64,000 bases of DNA from Flabesymbios commensalis (taxonomy: Eukaryota > Annelida > Polychaeta > Terebellida > Flabelligeridae). The notes beneath the pieces are model-generated. The model had not been told where the DNA came from, ran no database searches, and saw nothing but the letters and a program-made list of their open reading frames with translations. The stretch lies in NCBI GenBank assembly GCA_964017125.1, contig OZ024908.1, positions 79,238,919 to 79,302,918 of the forward strand. Direction: 5' to 3'. Every line of letters starts with the position of its first letter. Position 1 is the stretch's first letter. The position numbers were made by a program, and so were the translations under genes. Of this stretch, positions 1 through 12,100 are shown piece after piece.

Positions 1-469
1 CCAGTCCCTTTAACTAACTTACATTACACATAAGTTAATTATGCCAGGCCTGGCGAAATTTATATTTACAAATTATGATTATTACAATACAGGCAGTTGG
101 CCTTGCCGTGGATGTTGTTACACGCCACTACATCTTGGACCATCTGTAAGAATTAGCTGGAGTATGGATTTTGCGTCCCACTCTTGTATGTTTCACAGTA
201 TTATCTGATTTAACTTTATCGCTGTCAGCAGTATTATTACTGCTGCTAACATTCGTTTTGTTTTGATCGAGGGTGCTACTCCTTAAGTGTAGAGGTACAC
301 GTGAGTACGTTCACAAACCACTACTGTTCCCGTCAGCGCGAGAAACAATAGGGGTTTTAGATTGTGGCGCTTTATAAGGTGTCGGTGGTCTAGCCAAATG
401 TGCTCTAGTGGTATCAGACTGTGGAGTGAACGTGCTACTGAATCGTACTCGGTTTCATCGGGGTCCGCG

Positions 470-1740
470 AGCGATCGTAACAGGATTTGGTATCATAGAT
501 TTCCGTTTTGTTTGACGCTGTGTCATTTTACCTGATTCAGGCTCGCGCTCGAAGTGCGCAGGCTTAACCTGATCAATGGTGACCATCTCCACCTTGCCTT
601 TCATTAGGATTTTATTGATCTTGTAAGGACCATCGTGGTGTCAGTCAGAGGTGGTGCAATTACGATTCTTCGCAAAAATACCTGCGAGCATGTTTCGAGT
701 TCCTTATATTGGTAAATGTCTTTTTTTGTGGTGTGTTGCGCAGTGAGCACAGTCGGAGACGTATCATGGCTACCCGTAGCTTATCCGAATAATTGTCTAT
801 GTCTGTATGTGTGTCGACAGTGTACTGTTCTGTGAATTCGCCTGGCGATCTAAGTGTCATGCCATAAATTATTTCGGCAGCTGATCTGCCCAATAATTCT
901 TTAACGGCGGAACGAACTCCGAGTAATACTGCGGGTAACATAATAGTCCATGGATTCGGTAATTTGTGTGCCATAATGACTGCCTTAAGCTGCCGGTGAA
1001 AATGTTCGACCATGCCGTTCGACTGGGGTTGGTAGCTCGTTGTGTGGTTTTTGACTATACCAAATTGATTGCACAAATTATCCCATAAAATGGATTCGAA
1101 CTGAGCGCCTCTATCCGTGGTGATAGTGATTGGAGTTCCAAAATGAGCTATCCACCCGCTGAAGAAAGCATCGGCGACCGTTTCGGCTTTAATATCTACT
1201 AGCGGTATGGCTTCCGGCCAACGCGTGAAACGATCGATGCAGGTCAGTAAATATTTAAAACCGTCAGAGTACGGTAAAGGGCCGACTACGTCGATGTGGA
1301 CGTGGTCGAATCTCTCATTCGGTTCAGTAAACTTTAAAAAAAACGGCTTATTATGTCAAGAAATCTTGGCGGTCTGGCAACCTTTGCAAGAACGGCACCA
1401 GTTTTCAACTTCTATCTACATGCCGTGCCAAACAAATCTGGTATTAATAAGGGGCTTAGTAGCTTATGCGATGGGTGTCCCAGTCCGGGAAGGCTCGTAA
1501 AAACTTGTTTTTGAAATTTGGCTGCGATGTACGGTCTAGCGTGTCCCGTCGACACGTCGCACCATATCAAATTATTGTCGAATGATTTAAGTAGTTGAAA
1601 ATCCAACGTAGAAGACATCGAATGGCGCAATCGTGTGAATTCAGTGTCCAGGGCCTGAAAAGTTAAGATCATCTTAACTTTTCTAATGCAAATAAGAGAA
1701 AGTTAAGACTATCTCAATTTTAAGATTCTTTGTGGGATGG
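470..1740 (-). mobile_element. integrase and pol C-terminal tail of the Gypsy fossil
   Basis: On the minus strand an HPSHK-type zinc-binding block (near 1,470) is followed by a DDE integrase core (about 1,340-900; wording includes HVDVVGPLP and TTDRGAQFES) and the TSYQPQSNG stretch near 1,030. A GPYKI.KI-type module lies near 640-570, as in the C-terminal tail of many Gypsy integrases. Confidence 0.85.
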
Positions 1741-1935
1741 GCCCCTGATCTTCGCTCAATTATCAATAATTGATTGCTGAAGCACTGCCGACAGAGCGTC
1801 GGCTACAAAATTTGTTTCACCTTTCACATATCTGATATCGGTTGTGAATTCTGCGATATAAGCCGAATGCCTAGTTTTGCAGAGTGATGGTCGTTCGATT
1901 GTTGAGGTCATCACATAGGATAAAGACTTTTCAGT

Positions 1936-3747
1936 TGAAAACAGTCCGATTTAATGGTGAATTGCTGCTGACTGAAAGACTGCTAGAGGTGGACCAATGC
2001 TACATACCAACTGTTAATTAATGTAGATGTGCAATAGATTGACCACAGATTAACGTTATAGGATGTATATAAATATAATGCAATTAAAGTCCATGAAAAT
2101 AAGATTAACTCCAGCTCTATTTATCAGCAAGCTATAAGTGAGGTTACAGTGTGAAATGTCTTGAGTAGGATGATAAATGACCTTAATGATCATATATAAA
2201 GAAATAAATGAGTGGAATCAACAAATGTTTCTCTCAGGTTAAGATATAAAAGTGTGGGAAATTCTGCTCATCTAATCCCACACATTAGCAGTATTAACAA
2301 AGTGTTTGCCAATTTTTTTTTGGTTTGGTCTCACTTTGTGTTCGCGACGTGATTTCAGCAACGGCTCATGGAGGAGCTGAATCACAATCACTGTCACTTT
2401 GAATGACATGTTTAAGACTAACCCGTCAGTGGCAATTACCACGTCGAGAATGTTTCTTCTTATCGAAGCGTTGCTGTGGTTGTGGCGCATGTTGTTGTTG
2501 TTGTTGTGGGCGTGCTTGTATACTATTGAGCGTTGGTATGGCACGTGTTGTTTCTTCCCCGTTCTCACTGAAGGCGTACGGTGTTTGTTTTATAAAATGA
2601 GGGTTAAATGTTGGTGGTAAATTTTAACCCATCATTTCGCCACCTCTAAACTGTCTACTATTCTAGTTTTTGTGATAATTATGGAAACCCACAAAGTTAT
2701 CTCCCTGATGTTTCTGTGTGGGTTGGGTCTGTTTCACGTGGGTTTGTGACTGGTGTGTGGAGTAGGGAGCATGGTAGGCAGGTACTGCGCTGCTTGTGTG
2801 TGTGTATGCGGCACGGGGCAGCATCAGCAGCAGCATCTGTAGTGTTGTACAGAGGTGATGGTTTATCCACGTACATGCAGTCTGTGGCAGCGGTTGTTGA
2901 GCGCTGTGTGCTGCGCAGCATTCCATGCGCATTATGCATGTCAAGCCTCTCTTGTGGATGTTCTGATTGGCCTGAGATCGGGGAGAAGGCTGGGTTATTT
3001 ACATATGGCGGCAGAATCGGTCTTCTTGATTGTGGCAAGGTAGGGAAGCCATCTTTGTCCCTGCTCCTTTTTTCTCGCATAGCTGGCTCATCTCTGCGCC
3101 AAGCCTTTCTATTTCGTCATCTTCATCATCTCGCCAGGATCTGGATCTAGCTCTGTCTGATGAATAATGAAATGTGTTTGATGAAGCCATGCCGTTTTCG
3201 TGAAAGTAACTGTTTTTAGTCTTTTTGACGATAGATGTATAGAGATTGTTATAAGGCTTCTAACTATGATTTGTTGATAATTATTATTTTCATATCTGTT
3301 TGAAATATCAATGTAGAATATTGTCCTAAATAGGCTACTGTTGGTTATAGTCACTGCCGATGAAGTTGGCACACTACTGGAATGGCTACAGGCTGATGTA
3401 ATCATGTAGCTGATTGTGAGTGGAGTAGCGTGGACTCAAACTGATGTTATGTATCCTAGAAATGTTTTATCCGACTTAGGTAGGTTAACTGTGTCTCTGT
3501 AGAACCTCCAATGAAAACAGTCCGATTTAATGGTGAATTCCGGAACACAATTGATAATAAAACATGATGTTGTATTGGATTTATTGAGAGCTTGAGAACA
3601 CGTCTGCTCAATGTGAGCTTAACTCATACACTAACGCGCCAAATCCGCGCGTACCCACGCTACAAGCGTCCCTAGGGACACGTGGGAATAGATAGGCATC
3701 CTGAGGTATCACACACTACATCAATCCAGATACTGGGGTGCGCTTCA
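1936..3747 (-). mobile_element. small LTR element nested in the Gypsy RNase H region, non-autonomous, broken
   Basis: The insert starts TGAAAACAG and ends GCGCTTCA on the plus strand (TG...CA ends) and is flanked by a 4-bp duplication CAGT at 1932-1935 and 3748-3751. A segment of about 236 bp at 3512-3747 looks like its LTR. The outermost 28 bp of that LTR recur at the other end of the insert (1936-1963). Read on the minus strand the LTR holds AATAAA (near 3575), and just inside it, at about 3510-3497, lies a TGG-initiated stretch that could be a primer-binding site. The interior (about 3,500-1,970) has no recognised pol; a Ser/Arg-rich frame from 3190 down could be a gag remnant. Younger than the Gypsy copy it interrupts. 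Confidence 0.75.
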
Positions 3748-4099
3748 CAGTATTGACAAAAACGTTGCAGTCTTCTAAGTTATGTCGAAAGTGTCGGATC
3801 GTGGCGTAAACTGCCAAAAGTTCACGGCCAAAAGCACTGTAACGTGTCTCTACAGGGAGGGAATGTTTTACTGAAAAATGACAACGGTTGCCAAATATTA
3901 TCCACGCACTGTTGCAAACTTCTCCGACGGCGAAATCACTAACGTCACACGTAATATTCAAAGGTGCCGAAAGGTCCGGGTGCACCAGCAGGGTTGCGTC
4001 AGCAAGCATTTGCTTAGACTCAATAAAAATTGAATTTGCACTTTTCAGTCCAATTAAGGTCGAAATTTGATTTAGGTAAAAATTTCGTGTGTCCTTCAT
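3716..4099 (-). mobile_element. RT connection and RNase H region of the Gypsy fossil
   Basis: The minus-strand frame contains a HPD..APL..TCDVSD.A.G block and a later SFxxELLAVY-like stretch followed by IRHFRHNLE, the normal wording of the Gypsy RNase H domain. The domain is interrupted near 3748 by the nested LTR element, and recognisable RNase H wording resumes on its far side (about 1931-1740). Confidence 0.85.
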
Positions 4100-4158
4100 T
4101 AGCTTCTGTCAGTAAGGTGTTTAACGGCGTCAATTTGACCGTGCAATATTGTATGAAC

Positions 4159-4431
4159 CTATATATGGTAGTAAGTCACCATTCCTAGATATCTGCGCAA
4201 TGCTCGTTGCTTCTCGGGTTTTACGAAAATTACAATCGCGTCGACAGCGGTAGATAAAGGGGAAATGCCTTCTGGGCAAACATGGTGACCTAGAAAACTC
4301 AGTTCCTTGGTTCCGAACTGACATTTCTCGGGACCGATTATTATCCTGTATTCGGCGGGGCGAGTAAATAGAATTTGCAAATGTTTCTTATGCGTTTTAT
4401 GATCGGGGCTTGTCACGAGCAAGTCGTCCAA
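4159..4431 (-). mobile_element. reverse transcriptase core of the Gypsy fossil
   Basis: The minus-strand frame starts with the DDLLV catalytic block and continues through the KCQFG and FLGH words typical of the palm and thumb of Ty3/Gypsy reverse transcriptases. The other side of the catalytic block is replaced by an AT-rich insertion beginning at about 4432. Confidence 0.85.
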
Positions 4432-5180
4432 ATAATAATAATATAATAATAGTAAAGACTTTATTTACTGAGGGTACAGATAAAAATATACATGTATACA
4501 TACAAATTGCTCAAAAAAAATTTACATTTTTATATATATATATCAAAACCACTGAGCGAAGCTCATCTGCCGTGGGGCCCTCATATACCAACGTAAGCAT
4601 ACAAAAACGCATAATAAAGTATACATAGCTATATAAATTGTTATATAACAAAAAAAAAATCTGTTTTAAAAAATTACACATATAATTATACTATACCTAC
4701 CAATCATATATGTTATTTTTACATCAATAAATTATTATTTAATTATATTTAAATCTTAACAGTTGCATACAATCAATTATATTATACAAACATGGAATAG
4801 ATATATTTCACTTAGTTAACAGGGTTAAGACGATCAAGTATATATAATGAAGCAATATAAAACGTATATACTTATCTGAACATTAATAGGCGAAATCGAT
4901 ACTGCGTGTTACGTGGTCAATAAATCTGACCCGAATTTCTTAAACCAATTGATTTCTGAGTAAAATTGAAAAGGCTAAAAGGTGTCGTGACTGCTGTCTT
5001 ATGAATGTCAGACGGCTCGACTGAAATTTGGTAATACGTAATACGTAATATCTTCGAGAAAACTTTAGCCCCAGCAAGGTGCTGTGTATTATCCTGTATG
5101 TGTGGTATAGGACGTTTGTTTTCACGACTTCCAGCTGGTTGCTCATGTTCGTAATGTTTCTTCTTTGCTGCAAATGTCTC
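4432..5180. mobile_element. AT-rich insertion with a (TTA)n-tailed retroposon end, inside the Gypsy RT
   Basis: The sequence changes abruptly at 4432 from Gypsy coding to an (AATAAT)n run, followed by a short segment containing TGGGGCCCTCATATA (near 4575) and then about 550 bp of AT-rich DNA. Read on the minus strand it ends ...TAAAGTC..TACTATTATTATT, which looks like the 3' end of a non-LTR retroposon with a TTA microsatellite tail. A piece with the same layout occurs at 61,950-62,060. The inner boundary towards 5,180 is not clear. Confidence 0.5.
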
Positions 5181-5209
5181 AAGTTTCTTCAGCCGGCGAG
5201 AAAGATCTT

Positions 5210-6054
5210 CTAAAAGCCCAAGAGTTTAGCACTTTCACTCACTTGAATCTCGGCAACCCCGTGTTTACTTTCTACCACGTCGTTCTCTGATGCCAAAACA
5301 TGGTCGGCCAAAACAGCTAAACTTTCGAGAGACACACTATCAGGTTGAGTTGCCAAATGGGCTCTGATTGACATTGGCATTTGTTGAATAAAGGTCTGGC
5401 GGATCACGGCCTTCCCGACTACTGCCGATGTTCCGAATCCAGCTGTCTTTTTAAGTCGTCTTAGGAACCAAGACGGAATGTCTGACCCCAGCTTCACTTT
5501 GTTGACCCGTTCAGGTGTGGTCAACCCTCTGCGCTCAATCAAGATCCCTTTGAGATTTCTATACTTGCCGTGAGAAACGGTTGCAGAAAAACATCTCTGA
5601 CGTCGGATGCTACTTCGCCTAAAAGGGCAGCACAGATCAATCTGTATCTTTTGTCATCATCTGTAATATCGTGCAGATCAAATTGAGTTTCGATCTGGTT
5701 AAACCACAACTCAACATCTGTAGGGTAAAATGTCGCTATCTTAAATTGCTGAAGGTTATGCGAACGTCGGAGTGATTGACGTTGCCCTGGAGACGGACTT
5801 CTGGAGGATTCGCTCCTTGAAAAATCTTTCTGTTGTCTGTTATTTCGAGTGATTCGTGAAAAGCCTGATTTGACTCTCTTGTATTCGGCCTCTGTATCTT
5901 TCAATTCAGACGCATTGTCTTTGCTGAGAGGAAAATAAGAGTCTTTAGGTCGAGCCCCTTGGTTGTCTAGAGGTGTTGAAACGAAACCTTCACTGTCGGC
6001 TCCGGCTGCTATTTTGAAACTTTGTATTTGAAAATTATTAAAAAAATTATGCAC
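5210..6054 (-). mobile_element. gag-like region of the Gypsy fossil
   Basis: Two adjacent minus-strand reading frames carry a basic, Ser/Arg-rich N-terminal part followed by a capsid-like stretch with the wording YPTDVELWFNQIETQF and a following helix-rich segment. This resembles the gag of invertebrate Gypsy elements, where a Trp-Phe pair and a hydrophobic helix recur at this place. It sits upstream of the RT part in the same orientation, as expected. It is a fossil. Confidence 0.7.
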
Positions 6055-6059
6055 TTGAG

Positions 6060-6940
6060 TCTGCAGGCCTATCGGCTACTGTGCATTACTCAAGCGTGTC
6101 TGAAATGGTATGCATATTAACTATAGCAGTAAATTTTAAAAATTACGCCCTATCCGAGACACTATGTGCACAGCTAAAAGTTGAAAAAGTTCTTTGAAAT
6201 ATGGTGAAGTTGTGTATTGTGAAATACCTGAAGCAAGGTCGTGGAAACTGTTGGGGTTGCTGAGTAGCGTATAAGTTCAGTTGAGTGGTTGCACTGTTGA
6301 TGTAGGAGACATGCTATCACATTTAACTGTTATTTGACATATAACACATCGAATTTGTGAGGATTTTAGGTCATATGATATCATGTACAAATTCCAGAAT
6401 AATTGCTATGATACTATTGTAAGCTAGAGGGAAACATATAGTAAATAATTCGACCTGCGCGGAAGTATCTTACGCAGAAGTAAAAAACGACAGTGGTATA
6501 CATGCCATGGTCTAAATAACACGGCTGTCAACTACAAGTCATATATACTGAACGTAAATTGTTCAAATTCGTTTGCATTCAGAAGAAAAACAATCCTTCT
6601 CAAAACGTTGGTCTAGTTCGACCCAAATTTTTTAAAAGATAATTTCTTGAAATTGAATATTTGACTGACAGTAGTATTCAAAGACTGCATAGTATGCAAT
6701 TCGACTGCGAACGCCTCCTTAAATAAATACACATTTTTTTTATATTCACTTTGAGGAGCATTTGCTGTGAAGTCAAAATCGGTCGCTCGCAGCGATGCGT
6801 GTTAGCTCGTGTAGTGTAGTGCCCATCGGTGTAGGTTGTATGGTTGTGTGCGATATGCGTGGTCTGTGTGTCACATCAGCTCATTAGCATCTTCACCAGT
6901 CGGGCAGCTGCCTGCTGTGGCGTCGAGTGCTTGTGTCTGC
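6060..6940. other. no gene seen
   Basis: AT-rich sequence upstream (minus sense) of the gag-like region. It would be leader or flanking DNA of the Gypsy fossil. No exon-like frame or recognisable repeat was seen. Confidence 0.4.
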
Positions 6941-6984
6941 ATGAACTCTTATGGCAATATAAAAGAACTTCGGTCCTCTATCTT

Positions 6985-7299
6985 TCCATTAACTCTACCG
7001 TCTGGGCGACGGGGAATAAGTAAATATAACTTCTTTGTTTGACTCCTTGTTTCTTTATTATAGTTTAACTTCGCTGTGCACTAATCAGATGGAACAGATG
7101 ATGTCAGATGAACGCAACGGCTCGGGCCGCATGGCTGGCTCAGCGGGGAGCAGGGAGACGGCAGGTCCGCCCTGCTCCCTGAGTAGATCGAGTGTGAGTC
7201 GAGTGGGACAGATGGCGTGATTTAGCGTCGGCGGTGTCCGTCAGGGGGCGGCCTCTTGTCAGATGCCGAACCCGGCCGAAACCGGTAGCTATCCCCACA
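6985..7299 (-). mobile_element. possible LTR on the minus strand
   Basis: On the minus strand the segment begins TGTGGGGATAGC directly after a G-rich run (GGGGGTAA), is GC-rich, and has AATAAA at 7059-7054 followed by a U5-like stretch. It lies upstream of the gag-like region in the same orientation, so it may be the 5' LTR of the Gypsy fossil, but the partner LTR is not visible and the far end is uncertain. Confidence 0.3.
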
Positions 7300-8790
7300 T
7301 TACCCCCGGGTTAGTGAGAACGTATGAACACAAACCAACTTGTGGGTAAAGCGGAGGTTTCGTCGGGCCCATCCGAGTAGAGCACCAAAAACAACATTAT
7401 TACAAATAGCTGAGTGCGAAAAATACAGGGTGGATGAGTGGCGAAAACATCACGTGCGCAACATAAAAAATTTTAAGAGCTTTTCCCGATGTGCGCAGCA
7501 TAAAAATATTTAATGTCCTTTGTTTCCCATCCTCTTAACACCAATGTTCTGAAATTATGCTGCTGCTCGACATGTGTCGTCCAACCCTATTTAATGTTAA
7601 TTAATACAATCAGTACACATCATTTTAATAATTATCAAATCGTTTACGTAAATTGCTTTGCAAAATTACTACCTAAATTACATATTAAAAGGGTACATTT
7701 AGTACATTGCATGTGATACAATATGATAGTAGTGCGATGCGTATGATTGGTACCGCCGTCGTATTGTTTGGCGCTATAATAGCGAGAACCAGTCGCACGA
7801 ATCGAGCAGGTGTTTGGATATGTCGTCCAACACCTGCTAAAATATGGTAAAGATTTTAAGCCGCAGTGCGTGATCATTAAAAAGCAGTATATTTATACTG
7901 TAGCAAATGTCGTTCGTGGGTAGTTTTTTTATCGGTAGCGTTATAATGCAAAATATCCCAAAATCCTCGTTAGCGTGAGGAATAAACATTGCTAGTGATC
8001 GTGCTCTGGCCCTGTGAGCCTTTGTTGTGAGCGATCACAGCTGGCGTCATACCGTGTAATCAGCCGTAGCAGGGGTTGCATTATACGCTATGCGTGGGGT
8101 AGGCCTACCTGTTTCGGGCGCGCTGGTCGACGGTGTCCGCAGTGCATCTATACTGCAACCGTGCCTTACTATAGGATTTAAATTGAATGTATAATTGCGA
8201 TGTGTCGCAATAGACATGTTTCGGGGTGAAGTGCAACGTAAAACGAGTCGTCCCACGAAGTCTCACGTAAATGACATGACCGGCTACGTGACCGGCGCGA
8301 CACGAGCAAGTGTCGCCCACTTGCGGTGGCTAAACAGTTATATTATAAAAGTACACACGCATATGTTTGTGTCGTCTCCGAGCATGCGAAGAAAAGGCAG
8401 ACACATGCGCATATCGTAAAAATCAGTAGAAATTTAAATCAAGAAAAATAATTCGACCAAAAATGAAAATATAAAAAATTCACCAATATCGGACTGCTGG
8501 TTGTTTACTTTTATTTTGAAAAATATGCAGAATGATTATTCATTAAAGTTCGTCAAGCCTAGTAGGCTACTGAGTACTGTGCAGGTAGATACTATTAAAT
8601 ATTAAAATCACTGCTTTAATTCTGAAATATCAGATGAAATATTATTGAAAATGATGCTGGGCGAAAGTTCTGATGATATTAATTTAAGTTGGTGCTGATT
8701 CTTTGGAGCTGGAATGTCATTAATACTGAAAGCTGTAAATCACTGACGTCTGTAAATCTGTAACGTCTGTAAAACTGGGGATTTCCCATG
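7300..8790. other. intergenic, no gene seen
   Basis: No exon-like frame with splice sites was found. A short imperfect hairpin (AGCAGGTGTT.. / ..AACACCTGCT) lies at about 7,804-7,843. The short open frames here lack codon structure or homology that I recognise. Confidence 0.4.
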
Positions 8791-8794
8791 GTTA

Positions 8795-9160
8795 TGTGGG
8801 ATCAGCATCTCACCCGTCTCGGGACTACTCGGGCTTACGACCACTGACGAGTGGCCGTTTCTCGGGTAGTTTCGCTCTGATAAGCTTCACCGTCAACCGA
8901 CAGACTGCACTCACTTACAACACAGGCACTGAGCTTGGCGGACGTTCCGTCTAAACTACAGGGCCAGAGCTGCATGGCGAGAGGTCGTCACGCTCCACTT
9001 GGGACTGTGTGCTCGGTTTAATGTCTAGACAATAATAAAGAGAGAATGAACAGAAGAACGAGTTAAGGGAGATATTCACTCGCGCCGTTGCCAAGACAGC
9101 GGATTGAAATATTATATATCGGAGTTTGGTGAGGGCAGTTTGCTAGTGTGCCAACTAACA
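8795..9160 (+). mobile_element. possible solo LTR
   Basis: The segment starts TGTGGGATCAGC, is GC-rich compared with its surroundings, carries AATAAA at 9034-9039 and ends CCAACTAACA just before a run of ten C. The TG...CA ends and the internal signal fit an LTR, but I see no target duplication and no second copy, so this remains weak. Confidence 0.3.
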
Positions 9161-9169
9161 ATCCCCCCC

Positions 9170-12100
9170 CCAAAAAAAGAAATGATGCTCATCACGGAAA
9201 ACATTCGTCATTAAATGTTTACTATGGTGTCTTTATAGACTTACTGTCAGTCACAATTACAACAAGTAATTTTCAAAATTAAGTCGAATTATCTACAAGA
9301 ACCCAGCCTATCGTCACAAGAACAAAATTTTCTCATAATAGGCAGACTTTAATCGTTATACATGTTATATATCCACTCTGAATTTACGACTTGACAGTTG
9401 TGCTATTGTGACTTTTTGGATACTTTTGTGTGTTTTTCAACTTCTGTGGAAAAATTTTCCACACGGTTCGAATTACCAAATACTACAATCTCAAAGCTTA
9501 GAATAGTATTTTAGCATTTGTTCTAGCATTTTTATATGATATTTTGTGACCTACAATCCTCATAATTTTAAAAGGTAAAATTTCGAAAATTTGGGGGTTC
9601 TGGAAAAATCCCCAAAAAATCTCTGCAAGTTAAAAATCTGCAGATTAAGGACCCCTTTGACCCCCTGTGCACGCCCCTGTATAGTCTACACCAGGTAGAA
9701 TATTGTGTACTGAACTTTGACCTATAAAAACATCAAGACTAATCCTATAGTTATCCATAAATTCAAATATTCATGTAGCCTACCATGAACTATATTATAA
9801 AGTAGGTTAGTTTAAACTATTCTCTTAACAGAAAGTACATTATAATCTAGGCCAACTAACAAGATATGCCACACATTTTATTAAGGTAGATCCAATAATT
9901 ATTAGTTTGCAAATACAAAATATTTTCACCGTTATAGCCCCCTAGCTACAGTGATAGATCTACACTGCATTGATAGCCAACTGTAGGGTATATCTAAGGT
10001 AACCTTGTTGTGGTTGATAATTTCTCTCTTTTGATCATGCATCTCTAGCATGCCTATAATGATATATATAGGCGGATACCAGATTCTCACCTTGAGGATT
10101 TTTAAAAATATCTTTCTCAATATTTGAGATAGTGTTGTGGTCCCGTGGCCCTTCAACACAATCCCGTCAGAATCCAAATAAACTCACCTGGACTCTGACA
10201 GCACCAGCATTGAAGGTGGCACGAGGCACGACGTCACAATAGTGAAATATCGGTTGGTCGGGACTGGCTCAGAAACACGTGAAACACCACTCACCTCGAA
10301 CTGATCTCAAAAAAGTTATTAATTAACAAACTACCGAATTCTGTCAAGAAACCAAGCTGTCCGTGTATCGTTCAAATAATATAGCAAGAGCATGCAAAAT
10401 AAACAAGTCAACCCCAGAGAATAAATCGACATACAGATTTAATGTCAAAACATAGAATACAGTAATAAATCACACAGGATGGTACAGGGTGGTAATCTGT
10501 CAGTGAGGTCTTAGGAGGGCTGTGACTCTATCAAATTAAAGTCCACGGTAACCCAGACGGGATCACCGAGTCACACCCACGTACATTTAGAAAATTTAAG
10601 TGTAATGGCCGGAACACCTACTGCCCCAAATTAAAGTCTATCATTAAATCATAAGCAAAGTTAGGCTGTTGTGCAGTCACTTCCGCATATGCGGGCACAA
10701 TATCATCACAGGGATTAATATATTGTTCGGATGGGTCTGGGGTACACTATACCTATATTTGCACTGGTCAGCTGGCGAATCCTTCTCGGCTTGTCTCGTA
10801 CGATAATCCATTATGAGCTAATCCTAGCCCAGTTCCTAGCGTCTGTAGGGTTAACACTATGGCGCCTTGATATTCTCTATCTCAGAGAGGAAAGAGCTTA
10901 CACTCTTGACTTTTAAATAACACAATCAGACAGACGACGTATCCATCTCACAGAGACAGACAACGGAAGCTGAAGTTAGCTCCACCTCAGGACTCGAACC
11001 CAAAGTCACTATACAATCTCCTGATTCCCCCTGGCTGAGGACAAGAAACTCTCCATCACCGTGCAGGCAGGTTCAACTTTCCGGGCAGAAGAAGGGAATG
11101 CCACGGCGCTAGCGTTACCTCCGACTCACTGCCACGTACGTTCTGGGTCCACCCGTGTCTCTCGGTGTTAGGTCACTTCTTGTCTGTCGAGCCATGCGCG
11201 CTTTCCTTTATAGGCCGTCTACCATGTGCTCCCGCCTCGATCTGAAACAGCAAGCTGGCCAGCAATAAGGGTTCAAAATTAGTGTACACCTTCACCATCT
11301 CATTCATCCCTCAGTGTACGCTAGCGACAATTCACTTTTGTCACAGCAAGTACAAAAAGCCTACACTTAGTTCGCGCAGGCTTTCTGATCCCCAAACACG
11401 ACACACTGTTATACAAACCCTTTAGGCCTTTTTAGGCGTTTGAGCAACATTTTACTGTGACATTTTCTTAACTAAATTTACATTAATAATAATAGATTCG
11501 CATACAGTATTTTATACTGAAGACGGACATATAATTTACTCGCTTTACATTATTATATAGAGTTCATTAGGATAGAGTGGTTATCTATAAGAACGAAGCA
11601 TTTCTAGCAATCTGATGGTCTTTGAACGGCACGCGACCTCCCCGCTTACGTCAGCAGCCACTCTTTAACTTAGTTTTACTCACTTAAGACTCAGTATTCA
11701 TTAAATTAATAGCATTGCTTTACTCGCATAAATACCAGGGAATGAGTATAAACTATACCTAGTAGTCTAACACCAATCCTTACACCATAACTGACTAGTG
11801 AATAGAGTTACGTAGTGAAAATTATAACAAGGCTACTTATATTATTACTAAGCTTATATATGTGCTAGTCGTCTCCAAGGGTCTCCGAGTGCGCTGATGC
11901 GGCCGCGGCACGTGACCTACCTGGCAGCACGTGACCTACCTGTCAAACTCAACCCCCTGTCCCCTAAAGACTAGTTATAGAGACTAATTAATACTCTAAT
12001 AATAAATAATCATTACCAATTATTCCGACCCTCACAACAATAGACACTTCATTTTTTTCAACAAACCATATGTTTTCGGTATTAAGAAATACAATAAAAC

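Larger units (their letters stand above)
1..6054 (-). mobile_element. Ty3/Gypsy-type LTR retroelement, broken fossil; left end outside the window
   Basis: Read on the minus strand the parts run in the usual Gypsy order: a gag-like region (about 6054-5210), reverse transcriptase (about 4431-4159), RNase H (about 4099-3716, continuing on the far side of an insertion at about 1931-1740), integrase (about 1700-660), then a basic post-integrase tail (about 650-100). Identification rests on family-typical wording such as the RT catalytic DDLLV block and the integrase core ending in a TSYQPQSNG stretch. The order RT, RNase H, integrase separates Ty3/Gypsy from Ty1/Copia. The element is broken: it carries at least two insertions of other elements and several further breaks, so it is old. 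No pair of matching LTRs was found inside the window. Confidence 0.88.

Noticed and set aside
2716-3150. Plus-strand open frames of up to 144 codons inside the nested LTR element
   Set aside because: They are antisense to the inferred element orientation and resemble no protein known to me.
10980-11060. tRNA gene or SINE head suggested by a GGTTCGAGTCC box on the minus strand
   Set aside because: No convincing A box at the right distance, no acceptor stem and no second copy.
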